Of a stretch of DNA of 64,000 nucleotides, positions 33,910 to 45,883 are shown in pieces. The translations under genes were made by a program, and so were the position numbers. The notes beneath the pieces were generated by a model that saw nothing but the letters and a program-made list of their open reading frames with translations, did no database searches and was not told the DNA's origin. Each line of letters starts with the position of its first letter. Within the stretch, counting starts at the first letter, position 1. The DNA comes from Oryzias latipes (Eukaryota; Chordata; Actinopteri; Beloniformes; Adrianichthyidae), in contig NC_019866.2 in NCBI RefSeq assembly GCF_002234675.1, positions 10,507,261 to 10,571,260 of the forward strand. The letters run 5' to 3'.

Positions 33910-35237
33910 AGAAACAAACAAGCTTGAAATGTTTGTTTTGCCCAACAGCAAATCAATGTTGTGTATCTACTAAATTATAGAGATGATAAACTACTACAGG
34001 ACTTGAGGAGATCTCCCCGATTGTCTCTGGACATAATGTACACAACAATTATTTTAAAAACTGTCCTGTTTTAAAAGGAGTTTCTACTTTTTGTAGCCTA
34101 AAAAGGCACATTCTGGGGACCTCAAAGTTATGCGTAATGAGTGAAATTGTTTTTTTTAAATAAATTCTTTGAAATATTGACACCACTGTGAAAAAAAAGG
34201 CATTGATGTCATGACAGCTGTATGCACAAATGTTGTGTTTGTGTAAAATGGACTTAAATTATAGATAGTTTAGTTAGTTATGCACAAAAATATATAGAAC
34301 ATGTAATATAAAAAAGTATAAACATAATCCTATGATATACACACACATATATATAAAAATATACATTTTTATGTAGAAATATATTTTGATCACCTCCTTC
34401 TAAACATGTTTAGACGGTTTCATGTATATTAAAAGCATAACACTCTATGTTGAAATTATTGTAGGCTTTGATCTATATGTTACTGACAAGAAAATGTAGA
34501 AAACGATTGGATTGTGATGTATGATTGCTAATAAAATAACATAGTGAAACTTTTTGTCCTTTTTTTCGGCTTGTTGTTAGATTTAGTTGCAATGTGAAAT
34601 AGTTTATAGGTTATGAGGGTAACTTTTAAAGACAATCCTGAAAAAAACCCAGTAATTTACCTATTGTTTGAATTACTTGTTACAAAATGAAAGTATATTT
34701 TTCTGCAATATCGATGAAAGCTTGGTAATTCATTTTTTAAACTTTTATTTTGAAAGTACCTGAGGTTTGCACCTGCAGGTTATTTAACTAATTATCAGTT
34801 TCCAGGTTTTGCTGCTTTGAAAGTGTAACAAAGATGAAGTGAAGACATCCTAAAATTATCATCTGTGGACTATTTCCACTGGAAAATAAAGGACAAGGCA
34901 GGCATTAAAGTAAACAGCACTGACAGGATGTTTTGTTGTTTGAACGTGTTCCCACTGCAGGTAGAGGAAAAGCACAAAAACATCTGCTTTATTTCAAAAT
35001 CAGTTTAATTTTTGACCTAACTGCCTTAAACGTAGTTTTCAGCAGCTAAGATTTATTTTGAACGTCTAAGCTTTGTACTCTTACATATTTAAATTTATTT
35101 AGCATTATCCTGTTTCTAATAATGATCAAATTAAGGATTTTTTATACCCATGATTTTTTTATTAAAATTTCATATATTCTTAATACAATCTGCACATGTT
35201 TTGTGATGAAATATTTGGCCTTTTCTCTCAGATCTGC
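33910..35237. other. Intergenic DNA between pcyt2 and the G alpha gene
   Basis: AT-rich, no coding segment recognised. An acceptor-like 'cttttctctcag' ends at 35231 just before the G alpha start codon, so part of this interval may be a 5' UTR intron of that gene. Confidence 0.4.
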
Positions 35238-38200
35238 ATGGGAATGTGCCCGGACATCTCAGAGGAGGATAAAAGAGCAAAGATTCAAAGCAGCAAAATA
35301 GAACAAGCCCTTAATGAGCATGCCAGAGCTGAGATAAACACAGTGAAAATCCTTTTACTCGGTAATATTTACATTTCTTTTATCCTTTTAATCAAGTACT
35401 TTCCTTGTCCGGTTCAATAGTTTTGTTTGTGAACCAGGTGCTGCAGAGAGTGGAAAAAGTACAGTGATCAAACAGATCAAGATAATCCACAGCAATGGTT
35501 TTTCCAAAGAGGAGCTCTCTAGTTTCAAGGTTGTGGACACTTGGAAAAAAAGTAACTATGTCAAAAGGGAAGATGTCTGGTATAACTAACAAAATGTTCA
35601 TTTTAAAGCCCGCAGTATTGGACAATCTGCTAACCTCAATGAAGATTGTTTTACGAGGAATGGGAAAGCTGAGGATCAATCTTGCAAATCAAAAGAACAA
35701 GGTGAGAACAAAAAAAACAAAAAACTTGTCCTCTCTTTAGTCCACCTTTGTTGGAGTTTCATTTTATGACACTAGATGTCACTCTTTGTCAATAATCTGC
35801 AAATGAATCCAGACTTCAGGATACATTCATCCATAGTACGTTGGTAAATTGCACCTTTGGGTGCAGTCATCCTTAAGTTTGCTTTCTCTTAGCAAACACA
35901 TGTTGAGTCTTGATGCAAAAGGCAGACTTCATTACAGTTGAAACCTCTCTAATCCAAACAACTTGTGGGGAAATATTTAACTGCTTTCAGCTCCTTTTAA
36001 GCTTCTCTTACAAAAAAATCATTTGTTTCAAAGTCTTATTTTTAAATGTTTTATCCCTGTCAGGTGCATGCATGCTCCATTTTGTCCTGCAGCCAGTGCT
36101 TGGGCGAGGACCAAGAGCTGCACCCCTTCATCGCTCATGCTTTCTGTGCACTGTGGGCCGACCTAGGGGTGAAGGTGGCGGCAGCCAGAGGTTACGAGTT
36201 CCAGCTGAACGACTCTGCACTTTAGTGAGTATTCTCTCACCTTAAGTGATTTAGATTGCACAACCCTCCCAATTACGACTGGTGATGGAAATGTCAAGGA
36301 TAATTGCCCGGTTAGCAGTGTGTCGTCACACCTTTTCCATTGCAGTGTAACGGTGAAGGTGGTGCTGAGAAGAGCTCAGTCAGGAAATGATTTGTGACAT
36401 TTGTGAAAGGAGAAGCTTAATTAGAATCACATTAAAAAAAATGTAAAACTGTTTGCAGACATCCATGTGGATGGGAAATGAGGTGGAGGAGATGAAACTG
36501 GCAACATCAAAGAGTGGATTTACATGAGGCTTAATATAAATCCATTATATGATTCTTTTTTTCATGTTTTTATTATTATACTCTTTTCCAAATCAAACAT
36601 CAGTACTTTTGAATTACGATAAAGGAATTCTAAAGAATGGTAACTGCATTTTTTTTAAACATTAACCATGTGGTTGTAGATCATGCTATGAAATGTCTGA
36701 TTAGACCTTTGAGTAGAAAACTCAATAGTTGTTGGTCATTAATGTTAAGCATTGTGCAACAATCTTTATGTTCCTTAAAGTGTCTGTCCTCCAGAATTAA
36801 CGCACAGAAGATTCAAATTTAACCTAATTGATAACTTTGCACCTTTACCGAACATACTTAAAACATTTGTCTAATTTTCACTGCTTTTAAAATTCGAATG
36901 TTTTCCCCCTCGACTAATTCTACTACACATCTTCCCAGTTTTTCTAGTTGAGCATAAACGGATGATAATGTTTCTAAAATCTTTTTTTTAATTTTTCATC
37001 TTGAAGATTAGATCACATCTTTTAACTGAAGTGCTTTTACGTGTTTCTGTATTTTGGCCAGTATGCATGAAAACTTGAATTTTATTTAACTAGAGGTATT
37101 GAAGAGTTGAATAAAACTATTTTTTTGCTTTATTTCTCCAACTTCTACTCCAAAATCTGCTTTTAACTGTTTATAAAAATGAACCAAAGAAGCTTTTACC
37201 TGCAAACCTTTTGTTTCTGCGTGCCAGAAAAGGAGCCGTTTGGATTTGTTGGGCATGTTTGCGTCATGAATTTTTTTTTTTGTTCATCATCTCAATGGAC
37301 ATGTAGACAATTTTTTTGTCTGTAGGCTAGCCAAGATTTGTGACTCAATTTATTCTCTGCAGCCAGTAGCTGTTAAAAAAAATAAACAAATTATAGTTTG
37401 GTAGAAAATACTCAAGAATGAATGCATTTTATTTGCATTCCTTTAGATTAATTATAAAGAGGAAAGAATCATACTTCTGATATTTGCTGACAAAGTTACT
37501 TAAAGGATACTTCTCTTAGTTTAGAATGCATTTTTACATTATAATGTGGAAATTACTTAAACTTAAACTAATATTTTGCTATTTTTGATGTCTAAAATAT
37601 TCAAGATCAACTTTATTAATCCCCAAAGGGAAATTTAGTCATTAATATATTTAGTAAAATATATAGTTTTTCTTTAAGAAAATCTTGTCTTCAAATGAAC
37701 ACTGAATAAATTGACACACTTATCTCTTAGGCAACAGGGAATCGATTTATCAAGATAAAATCTACTCCAGGTGCTCAGACTGAACAAGATGGAGGTGTGA
37801 CAGCTTCATTATTGGAACTCAATGAAGCTGGGAGCCGCAGGATTATATGAAACTCGCCAAGCTCTCTTTCAGCGTTTTCATTCTGCTCGACCCTGCATTG
37901 ATTTCTACCTCCAGAAATGTTGGAGTAGAGTTCGTCGTGACACACTTGACTCCCCCAAGCCCCCAAACGTGTCAAATGACTTTTGATACTTGTGTAGGCA
38001 TGAACTCAGCGTCTAATGTCACTAAAAGTAAATTTAATGGCATACAAGCCTTTCTGGCGATGACTATTTATTAGTCATCAAATCATTTATTCCCTCCTTT
38101 AAAGTAACGGTGGAAAAAAAATCTTCCTTTTGTTAAGCTTACATTGGAATTCACTAACACGAAAAAATCAGTTGCAAGGTGTTGAGCTGGTGAAGTAGAT

Positions 38201-41200
38201 TCTGTACTGCCGTGTTACCTTTCAGCAAATGTCAAACTTTAATGACGTTTTTTTTTTCCTCTAACATTGCAAATGCGTCCAAGTTTGTTTGAGACAATGT
38301 GCTGTTGAACTGGTGATTGCCAATTCCCATTTTTAGAGTTTGGAGGAAAATTTGTAGCAATAGTCGGTGGTGGTGGATTTTACAATCTGCTCTTTTTTTT
38401 TAATTCAAATTTAAAACTATTGGGAGAATATTGCTGTTAAATATCTGACAAATTTACAAGACACAAAGAACCTATACATTTCTTTAAAGATTTCCATCTA
38501 ATCTAATTATTTACATGAGAACTGTTCTTACTTAAGGAATACTATTGAAACATTTGGAATATTGTTATTAATATTAATATTTAATATACTGGAACATGCT
38601 CTAAATTTTTTGTGACAAGCCGTCCTTGATTACCTCCAAATACGCTGAATTAGTTTAATTGTTGTTCAGATCATTTTACCTGGAACAACTGGCAAAAAAT
38701 AGGAAGCTTTGCTTTCCAAACACTCTTTCGAGTGAGGAAAGACATGCTGCTTCAGTTAACGTTACTTTTTTTTAATTGGGGGGCGGGGGGGAGATACATT
38801 TTAATATATACCAATAAGATTTAGCTATTGTATGTATTGGTTTTGGGGTCCTTTACAATTAAATTGACCCTTAAATCTAACCTCTGAATAGAGTCAAAAT
38901 AAAAGTGCATCCATTTAGACCTTCACACTTGCTGACCTAGTTAAATCCTCATTTACCGTTATGTGCTTTTGTTTTATGATCCTGGCATGGCTGTAGCCTG
39001 TCTTTATTTTTATTTTATTTTTTGCAATGACCAAAAATGTGTAGAACAGTTCTTCTTATTGCTAGAAAGTATTTTTTTTTTTTAATATAACCTTCAGGGA
39101 TTGTTGCATTTAAACCTCAAAGCAGGTGTTGCAGGACGTTGACTGTTACATTCCCACAGTAAATAACGAGGAACATGCAACTGAAACAAAGACAGACAAT
39201 AGGAAAATCTACAAAAATCAGAAACTGAATGCATCTGTTCGGAGTAATTTGTTTTTTCTTCCTTCTTTTAGCTTTTTTGAAAACATCAGTCGCATCATCG
39301 CTCCCAATTATGTTCCTACTGAGACGGATGTTCTGCGAGTCAGAGTGCGGACTTGTGGGATCATTGAAACACAGTTTCAAGTTAATGAAATGACATTTCG
39401 GTAAGATTCATAACAAGGGCTGATCTGAACTGCCTCAACACCCACAGTATTAGCTTAAAGCTTGCTTTGACATTTATATTAATTTTTTTTCATTTTGATT
39501 CAGTTTTTTTGTTCTTAAATGAAATTATTGACAATTATTAACATACATGCTCAAGTAAAACACACATTTTATTTGATATTTGTGATATTTTAATGTTAAA
39601 ATAATTAATAACACCTTTTTAAAACTGCACAGTGATATAGATCTGTCAGTTTTCTTTTGCGTAACCCTTTCAAATCAGGAGGCATTAGCTGTTAAAGGTG
39701 GGATTCCAATTGATCAGAGCAGGTCTGATCCACTTTGTCAATCTGTCAAGAGTTTAAAAACAAACAGCTTAATTTCTTTTTCCTTTTCCATAATGACTTT
39801 GGCAATTACACTTGTGGTTGAAGGACTATCTGGCTTATTTCCCCCCCGTCAGTCTTTCCGTCTGCCTTTTCATCTCAAATGAAAGCTGAACAGCTCTGGG
39901 TTGAGGCGGCAGCTTCCTGTGGAGGAATCAGATTTAAAATATTGATGACCTCATTCTGCCTGGTTATCCAAGAGTATTAACTTATGTATGGATAAATCAT
40001 AACTTACTGAGAATCCACCACTTTTTTGTCTTTTGTCTGTTCACGTCCATGAGTGTTATTGCTTGTGATGTAAAATTAGAAAGTTTCTCAGTTTATTTGT
40101 GGCATATTTAGATGAGATGTTGAACGTTAGAAATGCTGATTTATTATTTTTAACTTAAACACATGTATTGGACTGTCTTTTTTGCATGACACTTAAGAGA
40201 AAATACGCATTTGAATCTTTAATCCTTTAGTGCTTTACAGTTTTTCTGATGAAATTCAGCATCATGTCATCATGGTTTTAACATTCCATATGTTGTTTCA
40301 ACTTCAATTTCATAGTTTTTCCTTGTCAAAAACCTAATGTCACTGGGTGTGACTGTAGTTAAAGTGAGTTTTCTTTTCTTCTTTGCATAAACTCCGACTG
40401 TGGGTTCAGTTAACACTTATTGTCCCACAGCTTGTAGAATCGGACTCCTGACCCAGAGGATAAATGCCTCATTGCCAGTGACATGAAAGTGGAGCAATCT
40501 TGCACCTGCAGCCTCTTTTGTTCAAATGGAAACTCATTACCTGTGTCATCAGGACCCTTGGCTTCACTATGTGCCAGCTCATAGGCTGAGAAAGATATTT
40601 CCAATACTTAACATGATGGGAATTGTTCAATGCCACATAATTGTAGCGACACCTTCTAATTGGATTAAAAGCCCAACTTGTATTCAAGATTAACTCAGTA
40701 TTTAAAGACAGATCTTGTCTTGTTGTCTCTCCAGTTCATTGTATTTGCTCTTGAATTAATCTTGATCTTTATCCTTATCTGCAAACAGGTTGTATGATGT
40801 TGGTGGTCAGCGAGGTGAAAGAAGGAAGTGGCTGAACTGCTTTGACTCCGTTCATGCTGTGCTGTTTGTTGTGGCCCTCAGCAGCTTTGATTTGAAGTTG
40901 ATGGAGGATCCTTCAGTGGTATGTCTTTCAAAATTTGGTTGGAAATTCACAGTAAACAGAATTAAGCTTCATATTTACATCCTTGCATTCTAACATCAGA
41001 GTCGGCTTCAGGAAAGTCTTCAGCTTTTTTCATCGGTCTGCACCAACACACTCTTTCAGAAAATCTCCCTGGTGAGTTTGTTGAAAAGATGACGGTCAAT
41101 CTGGAAATGTGGTTCACGGTTGTGTTCATTGAATGCCACACAGTTTAAACTAATCCAAACACAGGAACATTTTACTAAACTGTTATTTTAAACAATTTTT

Positions 41201-41863
41201 TCTTTTTTTAAAGAGATATCTACAGCCCATTCAACTGCCAATACAATAAGATTATGACCCATAACCCATATGTCATCCTGGGTTCTTAATCTAAATGAAA
41301 CATTAGTGTGTAATTACATTCTGTTTTTATTCTTGGTTGATTCTTTCCTTTAATGTTTTAGTGAAAGTGGATGTTGTTATATGATATAGAATAGATGAGT
41401 AAACAGTCTAACAAGATTGAAAAAATACTTTTTTTTTATACATTTGTATTAATGTGTTTTTATACATCCTATAGATTTTATTCCTGAACAAAATGGATCT
41501 TTTCCATAAGAAAATCCTACATTCTGGAAGACACTTGAGATTTTACCTTTCTAGCTATAAAGGTAATTTACATTTTAAAACCTTTTTTAGGAATCGTAAC
41601 CATTTAAGAGATTTTTTTCCTGAAATCTGAAATTTCAATGTTTCAGCTCAAAAACTTGTCTGTCTGCATCTCTAGGAGCTGATGGTGATGTGGATGCTGC
41701 TGCCTGTCACATCACAGATTTGTTTTTTGCATGTAACAATTTTGACAGGCCAATTTACCACCACTTCACCACCGCCACAAACACTGCAAACGTACAGGTG
41801 GTCCTCCATGTGGTCCTTAATCAGATTATCGAGGGGAATCTTGCAGCTTTCCAGCCGTTTTAG
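35238..41863 (+). CDS. gnav1: Divergent heterotrimeric G-protein alpha subunit, probably v class
   Basis: Membrane-attached GTPase switch coupled to seven-helix receptors. Exons: 35238-35361, 35438-35529, 35609-35701, 36064-36224, 39272-39400, 40789-40918, 41000-41071, 41475-41562, 41676-41863; in frame, 358 residues. The start M-G-M-C offers Gly2 for myristoylation and Cys4 for palmitoylation; an in-frame ATG at 35196 would hide them, so 35238 is preferred. Motifs: P-loop G42-AAESGKS-T50, catalytic Arg181 and Thr184 in switch I, D203-VGGQ-207 in switch II, N272-K-M-D275, and T328-T-A-T331 in place of TCAT. The C terminus '...LAAFQPF' fits none of Gs, Gi/o, Gq or G12/13 and lacks the pertussis-toxin cysteine. 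The Gv class is known in fish and missing from mammals. G alpha identity is certain; the class is inferred. ATTAAA at 41933-41938 is the likely polyadenylation signal. Confidence 0.85.
36225..39271 (+). other. Fourth intron of the G alpha gene
   Basis: About 3 kb. The first 330 bases are unusually high in complexity for this AT-rich interval. A short repeat tail lies at 37601-37642. The rest is AT-rich with no exon recognised. Confidence 0.5.
37601..37642. repeat. Short copy of a common teleost repeat tail
   Basis: 'atcaactttattaatcccca' followed by 'aagggaaattta' is the 3' tail of a very widespread fish retroposon family (non-LTR type, I believe). Only the tail is visible. Confidence 0.5.
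39640..40690 (+). other. High-complexity intron sequence, candidate noncoding elements
   Basis: Within intron 5 of the G alpha gene, two stretches (about 39.64-39.98 and 40.40-40.69 kb) stand out from the AT-rich surroundings by balanced composition and lack of simple repeats. No coding match in either strand. Their conservation cannot be judged from this window alone. Confidence 0.3.
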
Positions 41864-42143
41864 GTCTCACAGCTTTTATTCATTTATTTATTCATAATTT
41901 GCCTTTTTAAAATTTTTCATCTCTTTGTTTTTATTAAAAATTTGTCAACTTTTTGTGTTTGTCTGTGATTTCTACATATTGTAGGTAAAATACTTTTTGC
42001 TGGTTGGAATTGTTTTTACTGTTTTTGTTTTTCTTGATCACGCCAAAGTAAAGTTTTAAGAACAAATGTCCCCATCTTTAACCTGTAGTGTTAAGAACCA
42101 CACAATACATGCTTTCAGATTTTGCATTTTCAACAAGCTTTTT

Positions 42144-42149
42144 TTTATT
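42144..42149 (-). terminator. Polyadenylation signal of npb
   Basis: TTTATT on the plus strand (AATAAA on the minus strand), about 220 bases past the npb stop codon. npb and the G alpha gene converge, with about 500 bp between their stop codons. Confidence 0.55.
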
Positions 42150-42369
42150 AATGAAATTACAGCTCACATATGTACATTCATCCACAGCTTTTGCAGTTTA
42201 GGTGTTTTAAAAGCTTTTGCCCATAAAATCAATACACCAGGTAAAATGGTACATGGAAAAAGTTACAACTTCCATCCAGAACATTGCTCTCCTTAATTCT
42301 AACACTTTGTTTCATGTTGTTATATATAACTTGAATTCGCCTCCATCATCCATCAACGTTGCTGGTGTC

Positions 42370-43350
42370 TCAGTCTCCTGCACAGTCCAAAGAATCCAGG
42401 GAGAGGAAGACATCTGCTTTGCATTTAAATGATCCCTTGATTTCTTGGGACAATTCGCAGCTCTGCAGGTTTGGTGTAATGTCCTTGAGGCAAATGGGCT
42501 ATTTGTAGAGAATGAAGACAAAAAAAAGGCATTTCACAAGTAAAAGCATTGTTGACTTCATAAACTGTATGGGCTTCATAGTGAAAAGACACTCAAATAT
42601 CACATTAAAATCCACTAAGTGTATAAATGAAAATGTAAAAGTGAGTCATTTTGTTCTAATGTGCAGTTTTACTACAACTGTGATTAAAAGTTAATGAACC
42701 TAATAAAACTATAATTTCATGGTCTTTATGGAGTGCTTAAAAACTGAAAATGGTCAAATTTTATACAGATTAATGTTTTTTACGGTATTTCTACTCTACA
42801 AAGACATTATTTTATAGGATGTTCTTGCAGTATTTTTACAATAACTTGATTAAAAATGATGTCAATACTAAATGGATCATTCTCTCGTCTATCATAAACA
42901 AATAATTAGAGATTAAAGCTGTCCAGTTCTAATTGTGTAATCTCAGGATGCTGAGTGTACACATGGTGCTGAAGTGACAGCTCCTTTGCTTTTGAAACCC
43001 AGCAAGTAGTTTCACAATCTGTTTGTTCTCACCTAATGGGAAAAAAGGTTGTCTCCAGCTAAATGTTCGGAGTTGAGTTATTGAAAAAAAATAATACATA
43101 CCATGGTTTTGAGGATGGAGTTGTGAGAAATCAGATCAGACAACACGCTGTTGATCTCCGTCTCGCCGCTGTCTGACGGGCTTTCCTCCCTCCTGACGTG
43201 CGGTGACCTCCGGATCCCGGACAGCAAACCGGACGCCCTGCCCACGGAGTAGTAGCTGGGACCGGCCACCTGCTTGTACCATGCCTCTGACGGACTGCAA
43301 ACTGCCAGCACAGCAATAACTGCGAAGGAGAGGTGAAGTTTGGGCTGCAT
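42370..43350 (-). CDS. npb: Prepro-neuropeptide B, two exons
   Basis: Secreted neuropeptide precursor; ligand of the NPBWR receptors in feeding, stress and pain circuits in vertebrates. Minus-strand exons 43350-43102 (83 codons) and 42498-42370 (42 codons plus stop), phase-0 junction, 125 residues. A hydrophobic signal peptide of about 23 residues ends '...CSPSEA'. The mature peptide then starts W-Y-K and contains '[13 protein letters not shown]', followed by I-R-R-S-P-H-V-R-R. Cleavage at the second Arg-Arg leaves 29 residues, matching NPB-29; cleavage at the first leaves 23. Exon 2 encodes the conserved C-terminal '[12 protein letters not shown]' and '[11 protein letters not shown]', as in mammalian NPB. 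Mammalian NPB also lies next to PCYT2 in opposite orientation. Easy to miss because exon 2 is short. Confidence 0.95.
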
Positions 43351-43422
43351 CTCCGTGTCCGGTGTGCGCTTTAGAGGCTCAGTGGAAACGGCTGTGTGCT
43401 CTCATCCAGCTGTCCAAGCGAG

Positions 43423-43430
43423 CTTTTATA
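43423..43430 (-). promoter_or_regulatory. TATA box of npb
   Basis: TATAAAAG on the minus strand, 73-80 bases upstream of the npb start codon, which predicts a short 5' UTR of about 45 bases. Motif and spacing are consistent with a tightly regulated neuropeptide gene. Confidence 0.65.
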
Positions 43431-43559
43431 GAGCCCTGCACTCCCCCTCCCAACCCCAACCCTCATCTGTTTAACAGAGGACGGGGGGGACGTCAAAGTG
43501 AGTCTCATTCACACCCTATAGAAATTGTGGCCTCTGGAAGGCTTCTTTAAAGGCTTTGT

Positions 43560-45880
43560 TTGTGTTGTTGTGCGGCAGCTGTCAAGGGCAAAAAAAGACT
43601 TTTTCTGTCCTGCAAAAACACAAACACTACTTTCTGCAGTAAGAAATTGACTTTAATGATGGCTACTTTCACAAAAAAATGCATTTTATAATATCAAATC
43701 TGACACTATTTGTGCAAATTTTAATCTAAATTTGACCAAAAACTGATGATAAACAGTAAAAATGTCTCTTTGCTTTATGTTTTCATCTTAAAGGGAATAA
43801 AAACTGAATTCATAAGCAATACTTCAATCTTTTTTTTTTTTATAAAGTTGGGTCTGGTACCTGAGGATGATCACAGTTATGATTTGTTACAGAAGTGACA
43901 TGTTGATTCTTTCTATTGATCAATCTGTGTATTAATCCATTTTCCTTTGCAAGTCCTTAGCTGGGGGGTAAAAGAGCTTCCACAGCCTGGATTTATCACT
44001 CCTCTGCCCACTTCTGTGTGGAATTTTTCCAGAAACTCCTCAACTGGAGGTTTTTTTTTTAGTTTTTTTTTTTAGAAATTGTGATGGTAGGATGTTTGGA
44101 TCAACGGGCTCCTTAAAACCTTGTTCCAAAGATACATACAGCTATTTTCTGCTGCTAGAATATTGTAAACTCAACCCTGTTGGCAATTATGTAAACTCAT
44201 GAGAAGGTGAGATCTGAAATAAATGTGAATCAGCAAGAAAAGCCTTTGCAGACACAAACGACGCTCAATCAATCTGCTCAGTCTGATCCATGTATGTGTG
44301 TTCAGTAAACACTCAAATCATATGGAGTCTTGGCACACAGTAAATGATTATTTTGTTTAATGTGTCAATAGTTATCATTTTACAAATTGCCCTTTTCAAT
44401 GTTAGAAACCAATCTGCAAATAGATGAGGACAAAAAGAGAAGGGGATTGAGTGTGGGAGTGGGCTGCTGTGAGTGCTCTTTGTGTTGGGGCTTTGTGGTT
44501 CAGACTGCAGAGACTTTGAGCAGACAGATGCATAATTATTGGACTGTGATGTTTCTAACTGGTTTCCTGTTAACTGCAGCATGGATTAAAATGTGCTTTT
44601 AGAAAAACAAGATTTACATTCTTTTTCAGTTTTTATGTTAAAAAACAAAAAACATATATCTACTTTTTTGGTTATAATCAATAGACTGAGAGTTGCAGGA
44701 AGTTGATATGTTTCTTTTAGCATTTTATGAAAATAGGAGTTTGGAATAAAATATATGAGAAGAGTAGTGTTGAAGCAGAACAGCTAGAGCTGAGACATTT
44801 GTTTACTTGCAGTGAATGCTGAGGGGTTGGCACAGTTGTTAGAGGGGCATAGGAAGGAGCTGGAGTGCTGGGGGGCTCTGGTATTGGTGGTGATGGGTAA
44901 GAAAGCAGCTAAGCTCAGTCTGGCAGTTTGTGGTTTGTTGGTTTTTAAGAGAAAAATACATTACATGGAGACTGATGATTGTGTGCATGCAGCAACAACC
45001 CACAGAGTAATGCACATTTGTTTAAGTACCATATGGCTTTATTGATCTTTTTAAGATTCATTTTGGAATGACTTAAACTGTCACATTTGTTGCAATAAAA
45101 AAATAAAAGGTTGCCCCACTTGTGAAGCTTTTTAATGTGCTGTAAAATTTATACATTTCACTTTCTGATTTTTCTATTATTCACCAGTTTTTGACACAAC
45201 TTTAAATCTCAGAAACAGTTTTGTCATTACATTTAGAGATTTGTATTCTTTTTCTTCTTATTAAATGTGAAAGAACATCACATAAAAATTGTAGTATTTA
45301 AAAAATAAAAAAAGACTTCTCTGGAGACTAGCTAAATATTTCAGTAAGTTTTCAAAAGTAACTTCTTTGAGACTGCAGAGTTTAGGTAACCTGAAAGAAC
45401 AACAATTTGACCAAACAAGAATTGTTCAAGGCGAGGTGTATAGTTAGAGCTATCTATACATGTGAGCACATCAACCCGCATCTATATAAGAAAACGTTTG
45501 ATTCTGAGTTAAAACTTTGTCTAGTCTTGAACATGATGGTGAGATTTTGGAGCTTTATCTATTCTATTGTTTTTTTTAACTTAAGCCTTCGTGCAGTCAA
45601 TGATTGCTGCAGCAGCAATAAATGAGTTAGCTATACCTGTGACTTCAAAAGTAAGGAAACATCAGGAGATCTGCACATGAAGTGAAGCTCAGCAGAAAGT
45701 GGGTCATGTCATTAGTCACCACCATGATACCACAGTACGTCTCTACCAGCTTGCAGAGAAGACAGAAGTGTCTTCTCTGCAGGGCCTGGTTTCATATACT
45801 TGCTTTGCTGGTGATCTGAGCCTTTGATGATAATAGATTACACGACATTGGCAACAAAGACGGCAGAAAGATTGAATAAA
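43560..45880. other. Intergenic DNA between npb and the Ig receptor gene
   Basis: AT-rich, no exon recognised on either strand. anapc11, which follows npb in mammals, is not present here. Upstream noncoding exons of the Ig receptor gene could lie in the last few hundred bases but cannot be fixed. Confidence 0.5.
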
Positions 45881-45883
45881 GAC

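Noticed and set aside
35196-35237. In-frame upstream ATG of the G alpha gene
   Set aside because: Starting there would bury the Gly2/Cys4 lipid-attachment residues, and the stretch contains an acceptor-like sequence.
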